From an uncultured Oscillospiraceae bacterium (GTDB lineage: Bacteria; Bacillota; Clostridia; Oscillospirales; Acutalibacteraceae), in NCBI GenBank assembly GCA_900554335.1, contig USGT01000005.1, forward strand, positions 41,240 to 105,239: DNA of 64,000 bases. The letters run 5' to 3'. Numbering within the stretch: the first letter of the stretch is position 1; each line of letters starts with the position of its first letter. This document shows positions 59,073 through 64,000 of this stretch, one piece after another. Made by a program: the position numbers and the translations under genes. The notes beneath the pieces are model-generated. The model was not told where the DNA came from. It searched no databases and worked only from the letters and a program-made list of their open reading frames with translations.

Positions 59073-62000
59073 TTATTTTATTTTCATTGTAAGGCTTTCG
59101 CCATCAACGGAAACTTCCTTCGTTTTGCGCGGCTCAGCTATCTCTTTAATTTCGGAAAGAGTTTCTTGCGCAATGTTCTTTTCATAAGCTTTCAAAACTT
59201 CTTTTATTTTTTCGCTTTGAGTTTCGAAATCGATGGTTACTCTGTCGGAAACTTCGAAGCCCGCTTCTTTTCTAAGAACTTGGCAATGCCTCAAGATTTC
59301 TCTGTAAATTCCTTCAGCTTTAAGTTCCGGCGTAACTTTGACGTCAAGCGCAACCAAGAGCTCACCGTCAGCCGCTATTCCCTCTTTATCTTTAGAAACA
59401 ACCGCAAAGCAATCCGAAGAAATTTCTCCATAACCAGGCAAATTAATCGAAGATTTTTCTTTAACTTCCAAAGCCAAAGCTTTTTTCGTTTCTTCGCTCA
59501 AAGAATCGCACAAATTTTTAACTTTGTTTAAATCTGCTTTAAGCGCTCTTCCGGCCACTTTGAAGTCAAGTGAAATAAAATTATCCTTAAGTGATTTAAA
59601 ATCTTCAAGAACAACAATGTTTTTGACGTTCAGTTCTTCTTTTATGATCTTTTCATAAGCTAAAGCCTTTTCAAAGCACTTGCCGATGTAAAGCACCGCT
59701 AAAGGCTGCTTGACTTTGATGTTTTGCTCGTTTCTAAGCTTAAGAGCTGTGTTAACTATTTCCCTTACTTCTTCAGTTTCTTTTAAAACTTTTTCGTCAA
59801 ACTCGCCCGCAGCTGGGAAATCCGAAAGATGAACAGATTCAGGAGCATTTTCGTATTTCCTGATCATGTTTTGCCAAATGTACTCCGCCATGAAAGGAAC
59901 TATCGGAGCCATAACCTGGCAAATGCGCTTGATTGCATAATAAAGAGTGTTGTAAGCACTTTGCTTGTCGGAATCAATGCTGTTTTTCCAGAATCTTCTG
60001 CGGTTTATGCGAACGTACCAGTTCGAAACGTCATCAATGCAAGATTCAAATTCTTTAATAATTTCGCTTGTTGAATATTCTTCATAGGATTTTTTGGCCT
60101 TGCTGATAAAGCTGTCAACGCGATTTCTGAGCCAAATATCAACCAAATTTTCAGATTTTTCATCTTTAATTTCGGGTTTGTCAATTTCGGCATAAGTCAT
60201 GAAGAATGAATAAATATTCCAAAATCCAAGGAGCTTTCTGCGGGCTTCTTCGCCGGCTGCATAGCCGAATCTAACGTCATTATTCGTTGGTGAAGCGGCA
60301 AAAAGATATCTAACTGCGTCTGCCCCGATTTTGTCTGCGGCTTCATCGAACTTTATCATGAATCCGGTTTTTGAAAACTTTGTTCCGTCTTCTGCGACTA
60401 CTTTGCCGTAAGACTGGACTTTTTCATAAGGGGCTTTGCCTGTGAGAGTTACGCTCATGAATAAAAGCGAGTAAAACCAAAGCCTGATTTGCTCGTGCAT
60501 TTCGGTGACCCATTGCGCAGGGAAGTTTTTCTTCCATTCTTCGCGGTCTTTGAAATATCCAAGCGTCGAAAACGGAACGATTCCTGCATCAAGCCAAACG
60601 TCGCCAATATCGGGCACTCTTGAAACTTCTTTTTGGCAGTGCGGGCATTTGATTTTAACTTTGTCAATCCAAGGCCTGTGAAGTTCAGGCAGATCCACGT
60701 TTTTATCCACGCTTAATTCCAAAAGCTCTTCTTTGGAACCAACAACCGTCAAGTGGCCGCATTCGCATGGGTAAAATGGAAGCGGCAAGCCGTAATATCT
60801 TTTCCTTGAAATGTTCCAATTGCCCATGTTCGTGAGCCAATCTTGCATTCTTTTACCGATGAACGCCGGCTGCCAATCAACCTCCGAAGCTGCCTTCAAA
60901 AGCTGGGGTTTAATTTCTTCTGTTTTTATATACCACTCTTTAACGAGCCTGAAAACTATTTCGGTTTTGCATCTCCAGCAAACAGGATAACTATGAGTGT
61001 AATCATGAACTTTAAAAAGCTTGCCTTGCTTTTCAAGGCTTTCAAAAACAAGGTCTCTTGCCTCTACGGTTGTTTTACCGCTTAAAAAGTCGTAATTTTC
61101 TTCGAAAGCGCCTATTTCATTTATAGGGCAAATTTCCGGGAGATTATATTTCTTGCCAAGCTCATAGTCTTCAGCGCCGCAACCCGGAGCAATGTGAACA
61201 ACGCCGCAGCCTTCGTTTGCATCAACGTCTTCCCACGCAATAACTTTGTGAGTGAACTCTTTTTGAACCTTAAACCACGGGAAAAACGTTTCGTATTCAA
61301 GGCCTAAAAATTCGGAACCTTTAACTATTTTAAGAACTTGCTTCTCGCCTTCGATGTATTTAATTGCATTTTTCGCAAGAGCAAGCGGTTTTTCGAAATT
61401 TTCGCACTTAACAATAGCGTAATCAAGCTCAGGATTTACCGCTAAAGCAACATTTGCGGACAAAGTCCAAGGGGTTGTCGTCCAAACGAGCATGTCAAAA
61501 TCTGCGTCTTTAATTTTTGCAATGCAAAACACAGCTTTGTGAGTAATATCTTTGTGAGAACCCGCCATTTCATGGTCAGAAAGTGATGTTCCGCATCTCG
61601 GGCACCAAGGCATTGGGCGAGAACCTCTTTCAATCCAGCCTTTTTCATGGCAAACTTTAAGAAAATGCCAAATTCCTGAAATATTTTCGTCTGTGTGAGT
61701 GAAATAAGAATTTTTCCAGTTCATCCATTGGCCAAGCCTTTTTGATTGCTCAATAATAGTGCTTGAAAAACGCTCAACGCGATCTTCACATTTCCTTGTG
61801 AATTTATCAAGACCGTAGTTTTCAATGTCTTTTTTGTTTTTAAAGCCAAGCTCTTTTTCAACTTCAACTTCAACCCAAAGGCCTTGGGCGTCAAACCCGT
61901 TTCTGTAAAGGCAAGAATGGCCATTCATTGCTTTGTAGCGAAGAAAAGTGTCCTTCCTGCTTCTTCCCCATGCGTGGTGAACACCCATCGGGTTGTTAGC

Positions 62001-62141
62001 AGTTATCGGGCCGTCTAAAAATCTAAATCTTTCGCCATTTTTATTTTTTTCCATTAACTTTTCAAAGCATTTATTTTCTTCCCAAAAATCGAGGATATCT
62101 TTTTCAATTTTTATAAAATCAGGCTTACCTTCTAATGCCAT
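59073..62141 (-). CDS. ileS: Isoleucyl-tRNA synthetase, eukaryotic-like (type 2) branch
   Basis: 1022 residues. The class I catalytic core has the HIGH region as NNPMGVHHAWGR, as in the divergent branch found in Clostridia and Thermotogae, and the KMSKS loop as KFSKT. An editing CP1 domain is present (WTTTPWTLSANVALAV). A C-terminal domain (about 890-1022) has the form of type 2 enzymes, without the usual zinc-finger tail. Type 2 enzymes are often mupirocin-tolerant. The ATG at 62141 follows GGAGG by 10 nt; the longer reading is rejected. Single gene with promoter at 62179-62207; no T-box is present. Confidence 0.93.
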   Translation of the reverse strand: MALEGKPDFIKIEKDILDFWEENKCFEKLMEKNKNGERFRFLDGPITANNPMGVHHAWGRSRKDTFLRYKAMNGHSCLYRNGFDAQGLWVEVEVEKELGFKNKKDIENYGLDKFTRKCEDRVERFSSTIIEQSKRLGQWMNWKNSYFTHTDENISGIWHFLKVCHEKGWIERGSRPMPWCPRCGTSLSDHEMAGSHKDITHKAVFCIAKIKDADFDMLVWTTTPWTLSANVALAVNPELDYAIVKCENFEKPLALAKNAIKYIEGEKQVLKIVKGSEFLGLEYETFFPWFKVQKEFTHKVIAWEDVDANEGCGVVHIAPGCGAEDYELGKKYNLPEICPINEIGAFEENYDFLSGKTTVEARDLVFESLEKQGKLFKVHDYTHSYPVCWRCKTEIVFRLVKEWYIKTEEIKPQLLKAASEVDWQPAFIGKRMQDWLTNMGNWNISRKRYYGLPLPFYPCECGHLTVVGSKEELLELSVDKNVDLPELHRPWIDKVKIKCPHCQKEVSRVPDIGDVWLDAGIVPFSTLGYFKDREEWKKNFPAQWVTEMHEQIRLWFYSLLFMSVTLTGKAPYEKVQSYGKVVAEDGTKFSKTGFMIKFDEAADKIGADAVRYLFAASPTNNDVRFGYAAGEEARRKLLGFWNIYSFFMTYAEIDKPEIKDEKSENLVDIWLRNRVDSFISKAKKSYEEYSTSEIIKEFESCIDDVSNWYVRINRRRFWKNSIDSDKQSAYNTLYYAIKRICQVMAPIVPFMAEYIWQNMIRKYENAPESVHLSDFPAAGEFDEKVLKETEEVREIVNTALKLRNEQNIKVKQPLAVLYIGKCFEKALAYEKIIKEELNVKNIVVLEDFKSLKDNFISLDFKVAGRALKADLNKVKNLCDSLSEETKKALALEVKEKSSINLPGYGEISSDCFAVVSKDKEGIAADGELLVALDVKVTPELKAEGIYREILRHCQVLRKEAGFEVSDRVTIDFETQSEKIKEVLKAYEKNIAQETLSEIKEIAEPRKTKEVSVDGESLTMKIK

Positions 62142-62178
62142 TAGTTTCAAACCTCCAAATTCGTTTATATATAACTTA

Positions 62179-62207
62179 ATTATATAATAAATTAAAGCTT
62201 TTGTAAA
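62179..62207 (-). promoter_or_regulatory. Promoter of ileS
   Basis: Minus strand TTTACA (62202-62207), 17-nt spacer, TATAAT (62179-62184); leader of about 30 nt, so no room for a T-box. Confidence 0.75.
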
Positions 62208-62278
62208 ATTCATTTTTAGCCCCAAAATTTTATTACTAAATGATAATTTTTAAGCATAAATTCGCCATCTTTTCTATG

Positions 62279-62307
62279 TTGACAAAATACAAAGCCAGAC
62301 TTATAAT
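62279..62307 (+). promoter_or_regulatory. Promoter of the exported AAA+ gene
   Basis: Perfect TTGACA (62279-62284), 17-nt spacer, TATAAT (62302-62307). Confidence 0.9.
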
Positions 62308-62352
62308 CTAACTGAAATTTAGCACCATCTTAATTTAAAAAGGAGATAAACC

Positions 62353-63915
62353 ATGAATTTCAAATCTAAAATTAAAAAATCAACAGCAGTAGTTTTGTCC
62401 CTTTCAATGGTTTTGGCTTCAAATTCAGCTGCCTTTGCTTCAGGAAATAATTCAGAAATGTCATTTTCTTCAAAGGCAAAAAAATTAATTAAGTATCCTC
62501 TTGCCATAGGTGGAGCCATGGCTTTAGGTGCAGGATGCTATCACCTCGGCAGTAAAATAATAGATAAAACAAACCCCGCAGAAAAAATTTTAAAAGAAAA
62601 CATCAAGCAAGCAAAAAAAGAGCTTCCAGAGCTTGAAAAGGCATATTTGAGCAAAGAAATTAGCCCAGAAGAAAAAAATCAGCTTTTAGATGAAATATAT
62701 TTCAGAAGGCAAATCGTTAGCGAAAATCCAAAAAGCATCTCGGAAATTTTGGCAGGTTTGCCAGTGCTCGGAGGAATAATTTTCTGCGCTAAAGGAACAC
62801 TAAGTCTCATCGACGGGCTGGGAGATATTTCAAAAAGAATCGCGAATATTTCTTATCTGTCATACGCAGGCACTAACTTTAAGATGATGAAAAACTCCAT
62901 TGCTTCTTACTTTGAAAAAACACCTTCAGAAGTAAGCAAGGATAAGATATTCGCCAACTTCGACAAAGCTTTTGCCGATATTAAAGGCCAGGAGGAAGCT
63001 ATTCATCAGGTTAAAAATCACCTTTATGATATAGTCATTGCGAAAAATCAAGCTAAATGGAAAAACGAAAAATATTCTCACGGAGATGTTCTTTACTTCC
63101 ACGGGCTTTCAGGCGTTGGTAAAACCTCAGTTTCAAACGCAATCGCAAATGTCCTTTATGAAAACCCGAAAATTTACACTGTAACTCCATCAGATGTAGA
63201 CAAAGAAAGCGAAGAAAGCGTTGTATCTCAACTTTTCAGCTCGAAAGAACCTTTGAATTCAAATCCATATTTCCCGCAAGTAGCAAAACAGAATAATTTA
63301 ACAAACTTCTTGAAGAATAACTCCAACGGCATCGTTAGAATAGAAGAATACGATAAGATATGCACCCCTGCTCTTGACGAAGTTTTAAGAACAGTGATGG
63401 AATCCGGAATTATTAACGTTAATGGCGAAAAAATTGATTGCTCTGGAATTCTCTTCATTCTGACTTCAAATGAAGACAAAGTTTCGATGGATGGTTTCGA
63501 CAAAAACGACTCCACAAAACTTGACGAAGAAAGCATCGCAAAAGGATTCACAAGAGTTTGGCACGACAAATCATTCTTAAACCGTGTGAGAAAAGTTGAA
63601 TTCAAAAACCTAAGCCATAAATCTTATGAAATCATAATTAAAAATCACTTTGATTTGCTCGCTCAGTTCTGGGCAGATGCGAAAAATGCAGGAATCGACC
63701 TAACAATAGACGAAAACACAATTAAAGACTTGGCAACAGAAGTTGAAAATTTAAATCAAGGCGCAAGATCAATCGACCTTAAGATTCTTCCGCTTTTGCA
63801 AGGCGAAATAGGAAACAAAATAAAAATGGCTCCAGACCTTGAATTTTACAGAAATAAAACTTTGAAAGTTTCATACGACATGCAAAGCAAAGAATTCACA
63901 TTAACTCAGTGCTAA
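62353..63915 (+). CDS. AAA+ ATPase (ClpB D2-like) with an N-terminal signal peptide
   Basis: 520 residues. Residues 1-29 form a standard signal peptide (KSKIKKSTAVVLSLSMVLA... AFA). Two more hydrophobic stretches follow (about 48-66 and 132-152) and could be membrane anchors. The AAA+ module (about 205-480) is intact: Walker A GLSGVGKTS (251-259), Walker B IVRIEEYDK (327-335, catalytic Glu), sensor 1 ILTSN (Asn373), an arginine pair FLNRVRKVEF (Arg411/413) and sensor 2 GARS (Arg472). The arrangement fits the Clp/HSP100 second domain and, in having a signal peptide, recalls torsins, though the Walker A is not torsin-like. GGAG precedes the ATG. A perfect promoter suggests high expression. An exported ATPase needs ATP on the outside or a topology that puts the domain inside; both are open. 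Confidence 0.88.
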   Translation: MNFKSKIKKSTAVVLSLSMVLASNSAAFASGNNSEMSFSSKAKKLIKYPLAIGGAMALGAGCYHLGSKIIDKTNPAEKILKENIKQAKKELPELEKAYLSKEISPEEKNQLLDEIYFRRQIVSENPKSISEILAGLPVLGGIIFCAKGTLSLIDGLGDISKRIANISYLSYAGTNFKMMKNSIASYFEKTPSEVSKDKIFANFDKAFADIKGQEEAIHQVKNHLYDIVIAKNQAKWKNEKYSHGDVLYFHGLSGVGKTSVSNAIANVLYENPKIYTVTPSDVDKESEESVVSQLFSSKEPLNSNPYFPQVAKQNNLTNFLKNNSNGIVRIEEYDKICTPALDEVLRTVMESGIINVNGEKIDCSGILFILTSNEDKVSMDGFDKNDSTKLDEESIAKGFTRVWHDKSFLNRVRKVEFKNLSHKSYEIIIKNHFDLLAQFWADAKNAGIDLTIDENTIKDLATEVENLNQGARSIDLKILPLLQGEIGNKIKMAPDLEFYRNKTLKVSYDMQSKEFTLTQC

Positions 63916-63920
63916 AATCC

Positions 63921-63952
63921 AGCCACCCCTTAAACCAGGGGTGGCTTTTTAT
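63921..63952 (+). terminator. Terminator of the AAA+ gene
   Basis: Nine-bp stem AGCCACCCC (63921-63929) / GGGGTGGCT (63938-63946), then TTTTATT. Nothing recognisable lies in the final 48 bp. Confidence 0.9.
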
Positions 63953-64000
63953 TGTGATTTATAATTTTTAAAAAACAGTCTTTGAGTTTGTGTGGATATT

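Noticed and set aside
62142..62220. T-box riboswitch before ileS
   Set aside because: The promoter lies only about 40 nt before the start codon, leaving no room.
62353..63915. Torsin orthologue
   Set aside because: Signal peptide and lumenal-type AAA+ recall torsins, but Walker A is GLSGVGKT (Clp-like), not the torsin GxTGxGKN, and the torsin C-terminal Cys is not evident.

Overview
The window reads as a chromosome segment of a low-GC, spore-forming Clostridia-type Firmicute, most likely in or near the Oscillospirales. The supporting evidence is a complete spoIIIAA-AH operon, both dipicolinate synthase subunits (dpaA, dpaB), cdaA-cdaR, RecD2, QueH, very AT-rich intergenic DNA and strong GGAGG ribosome-binding sites. 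No phage, insertion sequence, integrase or CRISPR array was seen. Several exported proteins are of types that normally work in cytoplasm. That suggests, but does not prove, a host-associated and possibly intracellular life.

Layout. 1-9.8 kb: the 5' part of rpoB (minus), tyrS, a cluster of five small double-glycine-leader membrane peptides, ftsZ, gpsA, a GNAT acetyltransferase and secA. 9.9-17.2 kb: a 533-residue coiled-coil protein with a palindromic operator, then a minus-strand operon (ArAE-like membrane protein, secreted transglutaminase, folE-folP-folB-folK), then dpaA-dpaB behind a sigma-K-like promoter. 17.3-31.7 kb: aminotransferase, secreted lysozyme, a sixth double-glycine peptide (58 aa), queH, lipase, dxs-ispA-nusB, cdaA-cdaR, a cysteine-desulfurase-like enzyme, an S1-domain protein and a D,D-carboxypeptidase with an altered active-site motif. 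31.9-40.5 kb: two tRNA-Ser genes, an opine-dehydrogenase-like gene, and a minus-strand block of secreted histidine-decarboxylase-like enzyme, secreted eukaryotic-type tryptophanyl-tRNA synthetase, a Trp-codon leader peptide with an attenuator, and a TrpXYZ-type ABC transporter, then rarA.

40.6-44.8 kb: three tandem secreted proteins sharing one signal-peptide region, the decayed start of a fourth copy, a Nif11-like small protein and about 800 bp of decayed DNA. 44.8-49.6 kb: the eight-gene spoIIIA operon. 49.7-64 kb: a solute-binding lipoprotein with two unknown helical proteins, tRNA-Leu, two leucine-rich-repeat proteins, recD2, a secreted unknown, ileS of the eukaryotic-like type, and a ClpB-like AAA+ ATPase with a signal peptide.

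How it fits together. Housekeeping genes (division, secretion, folate, isoprenoid, c-di-AMP, sporulation) alternate with single-promoter units coding for exported proteins. Two of these, the TrpRS and the AAA+ protein, belong to ATP-dependent families. The most notable locus joins secreted amino-acid-acting enzymes to an attenuator-controlled, probable tryptophan importer. The second is the family of six double-glycine-leader peptides, each with a single membrane-spanning core, for which no exporter is encoded in this window.
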